From positions 1 to 6,713 of the forward strand of contig CALDPL010000436.1 of assembly GCA_937911965.1 (NCBI GenBank): a stretch of DNA of 6,713 bases. The letters run 5' to 3'. This stretch comes from an uncultured Allomuricauda sp. GTDB taxonomy: Bacteria; Bacteroidota; Bacteroidia; Flavobacteriales; Flavobacteriaceae. A program made the position numbers and the translations under genes. The notes under the pieces are model-generated. The model was not told the origin of the DNA. It made no database searches and saw only the letters and a program-made list of their open reading frames with translations. This document shows, piece by piece, positions 1 to 6,152 of this stretch; positions within the stretch are counted from its first letter, which is position 1, and every line of letters starts with the position of its first letter.

Positions 1-2224
1 AAGCGTCCAAGGTAAGGCCCACGGGCAAATCGGTATCGGTCTTTTCAAAATAAGTGATGTCCAATCCGATCCTGTTCTTGAAAAAGTTCAGTTCGGCCCC
101 CATTTCAACCTCACTTCGTACCCCCCCGGTAAGCTCAGGGTTTCTAAGGCCGCTTGGCACGGTCATGGCCCCGTTGCTGCCGTAGGGTTGCTGGTTGGCA
201 TAAATGGGATTCAAAATATGTACATTTGGAAATATGGGCGCTTCTGCATAACCGGCACGAATTTTACCAAAGGTGAAGAAATCGTTTTGTGGGATAAATT
301 CGGTAAAAATAAAACTTCCGGATATCCCATAGGTTTCCACTTTGTTTTTGTTCGGATTGGCCGTGGAACTCCAATCCCAGCGCGCGGTTCCATCCAAGTA
401 GGCAAAACCACCGTAGCCCAGGGATGCCGCTGCAAATACGGCCCGGTTCTGGGATTTTTGTCTAAAATTGTTCACAACAGGCCTATCGACCGAAGTGTTG
501 AGCGAGTAATAACCCTCCACGGTCATTCCCCCAACAGTATTGGAACTTAATGAGTTATAGTTGTAATAGCTAAACTCACTACCCAATCGACCGGTGAGGT
601 CAAATTCCCCGAAATTGTTCTGATAGTTAATGATTCCGAACAATTCATCACGGGATTCGGTGCTGGTCGATTCGGAATAGCCTTCCTGATTCAAGCCGCC
701 CCAACCCGATTTACCGTCGGACATATAGGCGTTGTATGTTTTACGGGCTTCCAAGGTCATGTTCAATTGGTCGTTGAAGGAATAGGTTCCCCCGACCCTT
801 CCGTTGAACATATTCTTGGTCTGGTTGTTCACGCTTTCTTCCAGGAGGAAGAATGGGGAGTCCCAATACAGTGGCCTGGAATCGGTGGGACCATTGATGT
901 TCCAGGAAACGATCTGTCCATTTCTATTGTAATCCCTAAGCCTATCTATATCCACTTGACGTTGCCACCATTGGTTGAAGTTGGAACCCAAGCTGCCATA
1001 ACCCAACAATGCAAAGTTTTTGGTTTTTCTGATCTGGGCCGCGAAATTGGCGAACACTTTGAATTTCTCACTGATTTCCAATTCAGCATTGGATGAAAAG
1101 TCGTATTGGGTACGCCTGGTGTTGGGCATGATCCCCTCTTTTTCGGTACGGGTGACCGAAGTTCGGATGCTGTAATCCTCCCCGCCTTTTAGGAAGGTCA
1201 GGTTGGTCCTATTGGTTATACCCGTATTGTAAAAATTCCTGACGTTGTTGGGGTTGGGGGAAAAGGGCCTCAACTTGCCGAATTCTGGATCTCCCGGTAT
1301 CCAACTGTCCCAATGTCGGACCAAGGTTCCATCCAAACGGGGTCCCCAGCTTTCATCCGCATAGTACTCCACCATGGGTTGCCCGTCAAAGGAGGCCCAG
1401 GAAGCGGGGTGTTGCGCCGGATTGTAACTGAAAATTGGAAAGTCCTGAACATAACCGCCCCCGTATTCATTCTGGTACTCTGGAAGCAGGTACACATTTT
1501 CCAAGGAGGTACTTTGGTTGATGGTGATGGATGCGGCTCCGGCCTTGGCCCTCCTGGTAGTGATGACGATCGCACCATTACGGCCTTCCGGACCATAAAG
1601 AGCGGTGGCCGTAAGGCCCTTTAGGACCGTCATGTCCTGGATATCATCCGGGTTGATGTCCGTTACGGCACCGACCTTGATGTTGTCCACGATGAACAGC
1701 ACATTGGTGTTACCCCTCAAACGAATGCTGGACTCCCGGAAATCCGAACTGGGGGCCCCAAGAAACTGCACCCCTGAAACCTTACCTGCCAGGGCATTGT
1801 TCACGTCGGTGTCCCGCGCCTTGATCAGGTTGTCCCCACCCACTTTTTGGGCGGCGTATCCCAGGGACTTTTGTTCCCGGGTCACACCCAAGGCCCCGGT
1901 GACGACGACTTCCTCAAGTGCTTGGGCGTCCTCTTCCATCTGAACATTGATGATGTTGGAAGCACCAATGGCCCGTCGGACCGTTGTCTGTCCTATATAA
2001 GTGAATATCAGGGTTTGACCTTGACTTGCATTGATGGAAAAATTCCCGTCAAAATCTGTTTGGGTACCGTTGGTGGTCCCTTCAACGACAATGTTGACCC
2101 CAGGCAATGGGAGACCGTTTCCATCGGTCACATTGCCCGTGATCGTCTTGTCCTGTGCAAAGGAAAAATGCACAACAAACGCCAATAACAGCGTTAACAA
2201 TCCATTAAGTTTTGTTCTCATCAT
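1..2224 (-). CDS. SusC/RagA family TonB-linked outer membrane protein, N-terminal part (runs off left edge)
   Basis: This frame is open from the start at 2224 to the window edge, giving 741 codons; the family is usually about 1000 residues, so the last quarter of the barrel is missing here. Residues 1-23 form a signal peptide with a long hydrophobic stretch ending FSFA before Gln24. Residues about 26-100 are a carboxypeptidase-D-regulatory-like beta domain (TGNVTDGNGLPLPGVNIVVE). LEEVVVTG at 103-110 resembles a TonB-box segment. The plug domain follows at about 117-228, with NALAGKVSGVQ, SSIRLRGN, DINPDDIQDMTVLKG and ALYGPEGRNGAIVITT. The rest alternates aromatic-rich strands typical of the 22-stranded barrel, including LDITYFEKTDTDLPVG near the edge. 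Family members sit in the outer membrane and import glycans, peptides or other large nutrients with a SusD-type lipoprotein lid, using TonB energy. The substrate cannot be read from sequence. Two ATG codons are adjacent (2224 and 2221); the second has an A at -3, so either may be the true start. It is divergent from the ribosomal operon. Confidence 0.95.
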   Translation of the reverse strand, partial: MMRTKLNGLLTLLLAFVVHFSFAQDKTITGNVTDGNGLPLPGVNIVVEGTTNGTQTDFDGNFSINASQGQTLIFTYIGQTTVRRAIGASNIINVQMEEDAQALEEVVVTGALGVTREQKSLGYAAQKVGGDNLIKARDTDVNNALAGKVSGVQFLGAPSSDFRESSIRLRGNTNVLFIVDNIKVGAVTDINPDDIQDMTVLKGLTATALYGPEGRNGAIVITTRRAKAGAASITINQSTSLENVYLLPEYQNEYGGGYVQDFPIFSYNPAQHPASWASFDGQPMVEYYADESWGPRLDGTLVRHWDSWIPGDPEFGKLRPFSPNPNNVRNFYNTGITNRTNLTFLKGGEDYSIRTSVTRTEKEGIMPNTRRTQYDFSSNAELEISEKFKVFANFAAQIRKTKNFALLGYGSLGSNFNQWWQRQVDIDRLRDYNRNGQIVSWNINGPTDSRPLYWDSPFFLLEESVNNQTKNMFNGRVGGTYSFNDQLNMTLEARKTYNAYMSDGKSGWGGLNQEGYSESTSTESRDELFGIINYQNNFGEFDLTGRLGSEFSYYNYNSLSSNTVGGMTVEGYYSLNTSVDRPVVNNFRQKSQNRAVFAAASLGYGGFAYLDGTARWDWSSTANPNKNKVETYGISGSFIFTEFIPQNDFFTFGKIRAGYAEAPIFPNVHILNPIYANQQPYGSNGAMTVPSGLRNPELTGGVRSEVEMGAELNFFKNRIGLDITYFEKTDTDLPVGLTLDA

Positions 2225-2237
2225 TAGATTATTTGAA

Positions 2238-2252
2238 TTAGCTAAGAGCTAA
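2238..2252 (-). promoter_or_regulatory. Inverted repeat in the susC-like gene leader
   Basis: TTAGCT, AAG, AGCTAA is a perfect 6-bp inverted repeat with a 3-nt centre. It ends 13 nt upstream of the first possible start codon at 2224. In the mRNA it could form a small hairpin just before the ribosome entry region; in DNA it could be a short operator. The symmetry is seen directly, but any regulatory role is inference, and short AT-rich inverted repeats also arise by chance. Confidence 0.35.
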
Positions 2253-2473
2253 AATCTTAAATCCATGTTAATAATCCAAACTAATTTTATAAAAACTTTA
2301 AGAAGCAGTTTCTGATTTGGATAATTTTGGGAAATAGGGGTTTTAAATAAAAGAGAAATCAAATCGTGCGAGGGAGAATTGATAATTTAAAATTCCCGGC
2401 TCTGTTTTTTTTGGAAAACCGAACATTTGAACTTTTGAAGGGGTTCGACATATCGGGGGGACGAATTCCACCA

Positions 2474-2515
2474 TATTATATATACCCCATTATCTATACC
2501 GTATTATATATACCA
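2474..2515. repeat. Three tandem 14-bp AT-rich repeats
   Basis: Three units with a 14-bp period lie at 2474-2487, 2488-2501 and 2502-2515, consensus NATTATMTATACCN. Units 1 and 3 share 13 identical bases (TATTATATATACC); unit 2 differs at its first base and by C for A in the middle. The array ends about 75 bp upstream of the rpsL -33 element and lies about 250 bp upstream of the susC-like start. A 14-bp period is not an integral number of helical turns, so successive units would face different sides of the DNA. It could be an operator array, a flexible AT-rich upstream element or a small replication-slippage product. Confidence 0.75.
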
Positions 2516-2590
2516 TGACCCTTGGATAATCGCCATGGAACACGTATTGAAAATTTTAAGACCTCCCGATTCAAATAAATTTCGCATCGG

Positions 2591-2621
2591 TTTGAATTAT
2601 TCCGAAATATTCCTACATTTG
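2591..2621 (+). promoter_or_regulatory. Bacteroidota-type sigma-A promoter for the rpsL operon
   Basis: The -33 element TTTG at 2591-2594 is followed after 19 nt by TACATTTG at 2614-2621, an exact match to the -7 consensus TAnnTTTG used by the primary sigma factor of Bacteroidota. Transcription should start about 5-8 nt after the -7 box, near 2626-2629, giving a leader of about 38 nt before the rpsL start at 2665. This is the only strong promoter seen upstream of rpsL, so it probably drives rpsL, rpsG, fusA and rpsJ. Confidence 0.85.
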
Positions 2622-2624
2622 CAG

Positions 2625-2639
2625 CCCTCAAAAAGAGGG
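2625..2639 (+). promoter_or_regulatory. 5'-end hairpin of the rpsL operon mRNA
   Basis: CCCTC, AAAAA, GAGGG forms a perfect 5-bp stem with a 5-A loop. It lies immediately downstream of the -7 box, so it would sit at or within a few bases of the mRNA 5' end. A 5'-terminal stem can protect a transcript from decay. It has no T tract after it, so it is not a terminator. The leader then runs A/T-rich to the start codon without a Shine-Dalgarno sequence. Confidence 0.5.
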
Positions 2640-2664
2640 TTATTTAGTTTTTAAAAGAAATTTA

Positions 2665-3039
2665 ATGCCAACAATTTCACAATTAGTACGAAAAGGAAGG
2701 GCCACGATTACCAAGAAGAGTAAATCGGTCGCTTTGGATTCGTGTCCCCAAAGAAGGGGGGTCTGTACGCGTGTGTACACCACTACGCCCAAGAAACCAA
2801 ACTCCGCCATGCGCAAAGTGGCAAGGGTAAGGTTGACCAATGGGAAAGAGGTGAACGCATACATCCCCGGGGAAGGACACAACCTCCAGGAGCACTCGAT
2901 AGTATTGGTAAGGGGCGGAAGGGTAAAGGATTTGCCTGGTGTGCGATACCATATTGTTCGCGGGGCGTTGGATACTGCAGGAGTTGCAGGAAGAACGCAG
3001 CGGCGATCTAAGTATGGTGCCAAACGACCTAAAAAGTAA
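2665..3039 (+). CDS. rpsL: 30S ribosomal protein S12
   Basis: S12 (uS12) sits at the decoding centre of the 30S subunit and contributes to tRNA selection and translocation. The 124-residue product equals the usual bacterial length and carries the family signatures [20 protein letters not shown] (29-48), [10 protein letters not shown] (69-78) and [13 protein letters not shown] (84-96), with a basic tail ending KYGAKRPKK. Lys43 and Lys88, the classical streptomycin-resistance positions, are both wild type, and Asp89 is the residue methylthiolated in some bacteria. The start matches the family N-terminus [10 protein letters not shown]. Upstream bases are A/T-rich (AAAAGAAATTTA) without a Shine-Dalgarno motif, as is common for ribosomal protein genes in Flavobacteriia. 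It is the first gene of the str operon, 19 nt before rpsG. Confidence 0.99.
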   Translation: MPTISQLVRKGRATITKKSKSVALDSCPQRRGVCTRVYTTTPKKPNSAMRKVARVRLTNGKEVNAYIPGEGHNLQEHSIVLVRGGRVKDLPGVRYHIVRGALDTAGVAGRTQRRSKYGAKRPKK

Positions 3040-3058
3040 TCAACCTTAAGAAGAAGCG

Positions 3059-3535
3059 ATGAGAAAAAAACAGGCAAAGAAAAGACCGTTGTTGCCGGAC
3101 CCGAGATTTAACGATCAATTGGTCACCCGTTTTGTGAACATGATGATGTGGGACGGAAAGAAATCAATTGCATTCAAAATTTTCTACGATGCCATAGACA
3201 TCGTTGACGAGAAAAAAGCGGACGAGGAAAAAACGGCCCTGGAATTGTGGAAGGATGCCCTTTCCAATGTGATGCCCCACGTGGAGGTTCGCAGTAGAAG
3301 GGTGGGAGGTGCCACTTTCCAGATCCCGATGCAGATCCGGCCGGACAGAAAGATTTCCACTGCCATGAAATGGTTGATCAACTATTCCAGAAAGCGCAAT
3401 GAGAAATCCATGGCCCAGAAATTGGCCGCAGAGATCTTGGCTGCCGCCAAGGAAGAGGGAGCCGCGGTAAAGAAAAGGGTGGATACCCACAAAATGGCCG
3501 AGGCCAACAAGGCCTTCTCACACTTTAGATTCTAA
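3059..3535 (+). CDS. rpsG: 30S ribosomal protein S7
   Basis: S7 (uS7) is a primary 16S rRNA binder that nucleates assembly of the 30S head and lies near the E-site tRNA. The product is 158 residues, normal for bacteria. Signatures are the basic N-terminus [19 protein letters not shown], the segment [14 protein letters not shown] (77-90), the helix [12 protein letters not shown] and the C-terminal [17 protein letters not shown] slightly longer acidic/basic loop around residues 50-60 ([10 protein letters not shown]) replaces a shorter E. coli loop, which is normal family variation. The start is preceded by a purine-rich AAGAAGAAG, at best a weak Shine-Dalgarno element. fusA begins 9 nt after its stop, supporting co-transcription. 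Confidence 0.99.
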   Translation: MRKKQAKKRPLLPDPRFNDQLVTRFVNMMMWDGKKSIAFKIFYDAIDIVDEKKADEEKTALELWKDALSNVMPHVEVRSRRVGGATFQIPMQIRPDRKISTAMKWLINYSRKRNEKSMAQKLAAEILAAAKEEGAAVKKRVDTHKMAEANKAFSHFRF

Positions 3536-3544
3536 TCAAGACAG

Positions 3545-5671
3545 ATGGCAAGAGATTTAAAATATACAAGGAATATAGGTATTGCGGCCCACATTGATGC
3601 TGGAAAGACGACCACTACCGAACGTATTCTTTTTTATACCGGTGTAAGCCATAAATTGGGGGAGGTGCACGATGGTGCCGCCACCATGGACTGGATGGAG
3701 CAGGAACAGGAGCGTGGGATAACCATTACATCCGCCGCCACTACCTGCGATTGGAAGTTCCCCATGGAAAACGCACAACCCACCCCCGATACAAAACAAT
3801 ACCACTTAAACGTGATCGACACTCCCGGACACGTGGACTTTACCGTAGAGGTAAACCGTTCCCTGCGTATCCTGGACGGGCTGGTCTTTCTCTTCAGTGC
3901 GGTGGATGGAGTTGAGCCCCAATCCGAGACCAACTGGAGGTTGGCCGACAACTATAAGGTCCCACGCATCGGATTTGTGAACAAAATGGACCGTCAGGGA
4001 GCCAATTTCCTGAATGTCTGCAAACAGGTCCGTGAAATGTTGGGTTCCAATTCAGTGCCAATAGTGCTGCCCATTGGTGACGAGGCCGATTTCAGGGGAA
4101 TCGTCGACTTGGTGAAAAACAGGGCCATTGTTTGGCATGATGAAAATTTTGGATCCACTTTTGATGTGATCGACATTCCCGCCGACATGGTGGATGAAGT
4201 AAAGGAATTCAGGGCGGCATTGATCGAAGCCGTAGCCGAGTACGACGATGGACTGATGGAAAAATTCTTCGAGGATGAGGACTCCATCACCGAGGAAGAG
4301 GTACACGCCGCCTTGAGGGCCGCTGTAATGGACCGGGCGATCATCCCCATGGTCTGTGGATCTTCCTTTAAGAACAAAGGGGTACAATTTCTATTGGATT
4401 GTGTCTGCCGTTATCTTCCTTCCCCGATGGACAAGGATGCCATTGTTGGCGTTAACCCGAACACCGAGCAGGAGGTCAGCCGAAAACCCAGTGTCAAGGA
4501 GCCCTTTGCGGCTTTGGCTTTCAAGATCGCAACCGATCCCTTCGTGGGGCGTTTGGCCTTCTTCAGGGTCTATTCCGGACATTTGGATGCCGGTTCCTAT
4601 GTATTGAACAACCGTACCGGGAACAAGGAAAGGATTTCCAGGATCTACCAAATGCATTCCAACAAACAGAATGCCATTGAATATATAGAGGCCGGTGACA
4701 TAGGTGCCGCCGTTGGCTTCAAGGACATCAAGACCGGGGATACCCTTTCTGATGAAAAGCATCCGATCGTTCTGGAGAGCATGAATTTCCCAGATCCGGT
4801 GATCGGGATCGCTGTGGAGCCCAAGACCAAGGTCGATATCGATAAACTGGGCATGGCCCTTTCCAAGCTTTCGGAAGAGGACCCCACTTTTCAGGTCAAG
4901 ACCGATCAGGCTTCCGGACAGACCATCATTTCGGGGATGGGCGAACTTCACCTGGATATCATTGTGGACCGCCTTCGACGCGAGTTCAAGGTCGAGGTGA
5001 ACCAAGGACAGCCCCAAGTGGAATACAAGGAAGCCTTGACCGCTTCCGCCGATCACAGGGAGGTGTACAAGAAACAGACCGGTGGCCGTGGTAAGTTTGC
5101 GGACATCGTATTTACCATGTCCCCTGCCGAGGAAGGCAAGGTGGGTCTTGAGTTTGTCAATGAAATCAAGGGAGGAAATATTCCCAAGGAGTATATCCCA
5201 TCCATTGAAAAAGGTTTCAGGGAAGCCATGAAAAACGGACCCTTGGCCGGATTTGAAATGGACAGTATGAAGATTGTCCTCAAGGACGGATCCTTCCACG
5301 CAGTGGATTCCGATTCCCTGTCCTTTGAACTGGCGGCAAGAATTGGTTACAGGACCGCGGCCAAGGCTGCAAGGGCCGTATTGATGGAGCCCATTATGAA
5401 ATTGGAGGTCTTGACCCCCGAGGAGAACATGGGAGATATCGTAGGTGACCTGAACCGTAGAAGGGGACAGGTGAACAATATGGACGACCGGGCCGGTGCC
5501 AAGGTGATCAAGGCCTTGGTTCCCCTATCCGAAATGTTCGGATATGTGACCTCATTGAGGACCCTGTCCTCAGGTAGGGCTACCTCGACCATGGAATTTT
5601 CACACTATGCCGAAACCCCATCCAATATCGCGGAAGAGGTAATCAAGGCAACTAAAGGGGAAACCGCTTAA
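3545..5671 (+). CDS. fusA: Translation elongation factor G (EF-G)
   Basis: EF-G is the cytosolic GTPase that drives translocation of tRNAs and mRNA on the ribosome and, with RRF, splits post-termination ribosomes. The 708-residue length is normal. Domain I (about 1-300) shows every GTPase motif: AHIDAGKT P-loop (15-22), RGIT switch I (57-60), DTPGH (92-96) and NKMD (146-149), with CGSSFKNKG (271-279) near the G5 position. Domain II follows at about 315-410, domain III around 420-490 with [11 protein letters not shown], domain IV about 490-610 with GGRGKFADI and its tip region near [10 protein letters not shown], and the EF-G C-terminal domain V from about 612 ([13 protein letters not shown]). 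A short loop at 72-87 before DTPGH is longer than in E. coli but looks usual for flavobacteria. Its place between rpsG and rpsJ marks it as the housekeeping translocase, not an EF-G2 paralogue. Confidence 0.99.
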   Translation: MARDLKYTRNIGIAAHIDAGKTTTTERILFYTGVSHKLGEVHDGAATMDWMEQEQERGITITSAATTCDWKFPMENAQPTPDTKQYHLNVIDTPGHVDFTVEVNRSLRILDGLVFLFSAVDGVEPQSETNWRLADNYKVPRIGFVNKMDRQGANFLNVCKQVREMLGSNSVPIVLPIGDEADFRGIVDLVKNRAIVWHDENFGSTFDVIDIPADMVDEVKEFRAALIEAVAEYDDGLMEKFFEDEDSITEEEVHAALRAAVMDRAIIPMVCGSSFKNKGVQFLLDCVCRYLPSPMDKDAIVGVNPNTEQEVSRKPSVKEPFAALAFKIATDPFVGRLAFFRVYSGHLDAGSYVLNNRTGNKERISRIYQMHSNKQNAIEYIEAGDIGAAVGFKDIKTGDTLSDEKHPIVLESMNFPDPVIGIAVEPKTKVDIDKLGMALSKLSEEDPTFQVKTDQASGQTIISGMGELHLDIIVDRLRREFKVEVNQGQPQVEYKEALTASADHREVYKKQTGGRGKFADIVFTMSPAEEGKVGLEFVNEIKGGNIPKEYIPSIEKGFREAMKNGPLAGFEMDSMKIVLKDGSFHAVDSDSLSFELAARIGYRTAAKAARAVLMEPIMKLEVLTPEENMGDIVGDLNRRRGQVNNMDDRAGAKVIKALVPLSEMFGYVTSLRTLSSGRATSTMEFSHYAETPSNIAEEVIKATKGETA

Positions 5672-5682
5672 TATTCATTGAG

Positions 5683-5988
5683 ATGAGTCAAAAGATCAGA
5701 ATAAAATTGAAATCCTACGATCACAACTTGGTGGACAAATCTGCCGAGAAAATCGTTAAAACAGTGAAGACCACCGGTGCTGTGGTTACAGGACCGATAC
5801 CATTGCCGACGAACAAAAAAATATTTACGGTTTTGCGCTCACCCCACGTGAACAAGAAATCCAGGGAGCAATTCCAATTGAGTTCGTACAAAAGGCTTTT
5901 GGATATATACAGTTCCTCCTCAAAAACCATCGATGCCCTGATGAAATTGGAGCTTCCCAGTGGTGTTGAGGTGGAAATCAAAGTGTGA
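5683..5988 (+). CDS. rpsJ: 30S ribosomal protein S10
   Basis: S10 (uS10) binds in the 30S head and, with NusB, also acts in transcription antitermination complexes and in NusG coupling. The 101-residue product matches the family length. Diagnostic segments are [18 protein letters not shown] at the start, GPIPLPT (37-43), [12 protein letters not shown] (53-64), KRLLDIY (70-76) and the C-terminal [11 protein letters not shown]. The start lies 11 nt after the fusA stop. In many bacteria rpsJ heads a separate S10 operon; here it is attached to the str cluster and is followed by a structured 164-nt spacer before rplC. Confidence 0.99.
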   Translation: MSQKIRIKLKSYDHNLVDKSAEKIVKTVKTTGAVVTGPIPLPTNKKIFTVLRSPHVNKKSREQFQLSSYKRLLDIYSSSSKTIDALMKLELPSGVEVEIKV

Positions 5989-5993
5989 TGGAA

Positions 5994-6012
5994 TTCAATC
6001 CCTGGGGTTGAA
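5994..6012 (+). promoter_or_regulatory. Hairpin 1 of the rpsJ-rplC spacer
   Basis: TTCAATCC (5994-6001) pairs with GGGTTGAA (6005-6012) across a 3-nt CTG loop, giving 8 bp including one G-U. Opening the innermost pair gives a 5-nt loop. It begins 5 nt after the rpsJ stop codon. It has no following T tract, so it is not itself a terminator. It may be a 3'-end stabiliser for the rpsJ message or part of an rplC leader. Confidence 0.45.
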
Positions 6013-6021
6013 AACTACATG

Positions 6022-6041
6022 TCCCGGACGATGGTCTGGGA
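6022..6041 (+). promoter_or_regulatory. Hairpin 2 of the rpsJ-rplC spacer
   Basis: TCCCGGAC (6022-6029) pairs with GTCTGGGA (6034-6041) over a GATG tetraloop, 8 bp with one G-U. It is the most GC-rich structure in the spacer. A purine-rich stretch (6041-6060) follows, not a T tract, so it does not look like a terminator. Its left arm could instead pair with 6061-6066, the base of the terminator hairpin. Confidence 0.5.
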
Positions 6042-6062
6042 AAAGCGGAAAAGAAAAAAATC

Positions 6063-6100
6063 TGGGTCAGAACAGAGGCTTTTCTTGACCCAATTTTTTT
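6063..6100 (+). terminator. Intrinsic terminator or attenuator between rpsJ and rplC
   Basis: TGGGTCA (6063-6069) pairs perfectly with TGACCCA (6086-6092). An inner AGA/TCT pairing (6074-6076 with 6083-6085) can extend the stem past a 4-nt bulge. A T7 tract occupies 6094-6100, the layout of a Rho-independent terminator on the plus strand. An A7 run at 6054-6060 faces the T7 run, so it might also work in reverse, though no minus-strand gene needs it. Since rplC follows in the same direction, it either ends the rpsL-rpsJ transcript or attenuates read-through into the S10 genes. Confidence 0.7.
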
Positions 6101-6129
6101 GCCAAATATTTTGGCCTGAATTAAAAGTG
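6098..6129 (+). promoter_or_regulatory. Weak candidate promoter for rplC
   Basis: TTTG at 6098-6101 is followed after 20 nt by TAAAAGTG at 6122-6129, which matches TAnnTTTG at four of six defined positions. The spacing suits the Bacteroidota consensus but the -7 box is poor. It would give a very short leader before the rplC start at 6153. The call rests mainly on the need for transcription after the terminator; read-through from upstream is the alternative. Confidence 0.25.
6101..6115. promoter_or_regulatory. Inverted repeat after the terminator
   Basis: GCCAAA (6101-6106) and TTTGGC (6110-6115) form a perfect 6-bp inverted repeat around TAT. It directly abuts the T7 tract and overlaps the candidate -33 region of rplC. 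It could be a protein-binding site, a weak mRNA hairpin in an rplC leader, or chance symmetry. Confidence 0.35.
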
Positions 6130-6152
6130 TAAATCATTAATAATCAATAAAT

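Larger units (their letters stand above)
2225..2664. other. Divergent intergenic region between the susC-like gene and rpsL
   Basis: This 440-bp stretch is AT-richer than the flanking genes and holds no convincing gene. It contains the leader of the susC-like gene with an inverted repeat at 2238-2252, a triple 14-bp tandem repeat at 2474-2515, and the rpsL promoter and leader at 2591-2664. Between about 2285 and 2470 there are A/T runs, including a T8 tract at 2405-2412, but no tRNA, rRNA or known riboswitch that I can recognise. The minus-strand promoter is unclear. The best -7-like element is TTAGTTTG at 2284-2277, one base from the TAnnTTTG consensus, without a matching -33 TTTG. Confidence 0.8.

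Noticed and set aside
188..2252. Several plus-strand frames of 70-120 codons within 188-2252
   Set aside because: They are antisense to the continuous SusC-like frame, show no known protein features and overlap each other; all are shadows of that gene.
2322..2329. TAATTTTG, an exact -7-type match on the plus strand
   Set aside because: There is no TTTG at the right distance upstream (only TTTA at 2297-2300), and it is about 290 bp before the much better rpsL promoter.
2376..2412. GAATT/AATTC inverted repeat (2376-2395) followed by a T8 run, considered as a terminator
   Set aside because: The stem is only 5 AT-rich pairs, the T run is 10 nt away after CCCGGCTCTG, and there is no plus-strand gene upstream to terminate.
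2535..2654. 39-codon plus-strand ORF (MEHVLKILRPPD...) ending just before rpsL
   Set aside because: It runs across the rpsL -33 and -7 elements and the predicted transcription start, so it would need another promoter. No family resemblance is visible.
2742..3011. Alternative-frame ORFs inside rpsL on both strands
   Set aside because: S12 is recognised over its entire length; these are frame shadows.
4391..5299. 302-codon open frame on the minus strand opposite fusA
   Set aside because: It lies wholly inside fusA, whose identity is certain over its full length. The antisense frame has no recognisable domain and is a by-product of fusA codon bias.
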